NCBI GenBank assembly: GCA_964422185.1
Contig: CAYRAG010000046.1
Location: 1 to 13,655, forward strand
Direction of reading: 5' to 3'
Length of the DNA stretch: 13,655 bases
Origin: CALXCT01 sp964422185
GTDB taxonomy: Bacteria; Bacillota; Clostridia; Oscillospirales; Oscillospiraceae
Position 1 is the first letter of the stretch. Every line of letters begins with the position of its first letter. The translations under genes and the position numbers were made by a program. Below, piece after piece: positions 13,615 to 13,655 of this stretch. The notes beneath the pieces are model-generated. The model worked only from the letters and a program-made list of their open reading frames with translations. It had not been told where the DNA came from and did not search any database.

Positions 13615-13655
13615 CAGAGGTTCCCGCCATCTCTCCGCTTCGTGAACACGCCCGG

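Overview
The window is GC-rich chromosomal DNA. It most likely comes from an anaerobic Clostridia-type Firmicute, for example a gut or rumen Oscillospiraceae/Lachnospiraceae-like bacterium. The reasons are strong AAGGAGG-type ribosome binding sites, sigma-A-like promoters, three C-terminal SLH (S-layer homology) repeats on a huge exported protein, a DUF4349 lipoprotein, and two paralogues of the AAA-ATPase-like/DUF1703 family that is multi-copy in Firmicutes and Bacteroidetes. The taxonomic call is inference; there is no rRNA or other marker to settle it.

Layout, left to right. (1) 1-636, minus strand: N-terminal 212 codons of an AAA-ATPase-like/PD-(D/E)XK protein, cut by the window edge, with its own promoter at 697-726. 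(2) 637-1090: noncoding, with a very long hairpin and a GC-rich hairpin downstream of the next gene. (3) 1091-6010, minus strand: a 1639-residue S-layer-anchored exported protein with a transglutaminase-like domain, a right-handed beta-helix and three SLH repeats. (4) 6011-6583: divergent control region with two candidate promoters that point at each other and several inverted repeats. (5) 6584-7444, plus: rsmA/ksgA 16S rRNA dimethyltransferase, with a GTG start. (6) 7536-9305, plus: GTP-dependent PEP carboxykinase with its own promoter and palindromic candidate operators. (7) 9354-9392: bidirectional terminator between convergent genes. (8) 9417-10403, minus: DUF4349 membrane lipoprotein. (9) 10551-11436, plus: two overlapping genes, an FlK-type hotdog thioesterase and a YbaK/EbsC-type aminoacyl-tRNA deacylase. 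(10) 11437-11832: noncoding, GC-rich and strongly self-complementary, with two terminators. (11) 11833-13515, minus: a complete 560-residue paralogue of the gene in (1), with the same promoter block upstream.

Most genes are single-gene or two-gene units with their own control signals, so this is not one pathway. rsmA and pckG are housekeeping genes (ribosome maturation; oxaloacetate/PEP interconversion). The thioesterase and the deacylase are both hydrolytic 'clean-up' enzymes and are translationally linked. The SLH protein and the lipoprotein belong to the cell surface.

The most interesting signals are these: the two AAA/nuclease paralogues, about 65% identical over 212 residues, whose promoters are the same over 36 of 37 bases including the normally free spacer; the architecture of the SLH protein; an unusual SLPY in place of NLPY in RsmA; and a self-complementary region at 11582-11754 that could be a structured RNA. 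I found no CRISPR array, tRNA, rRNA or recognisable insertion sequence.
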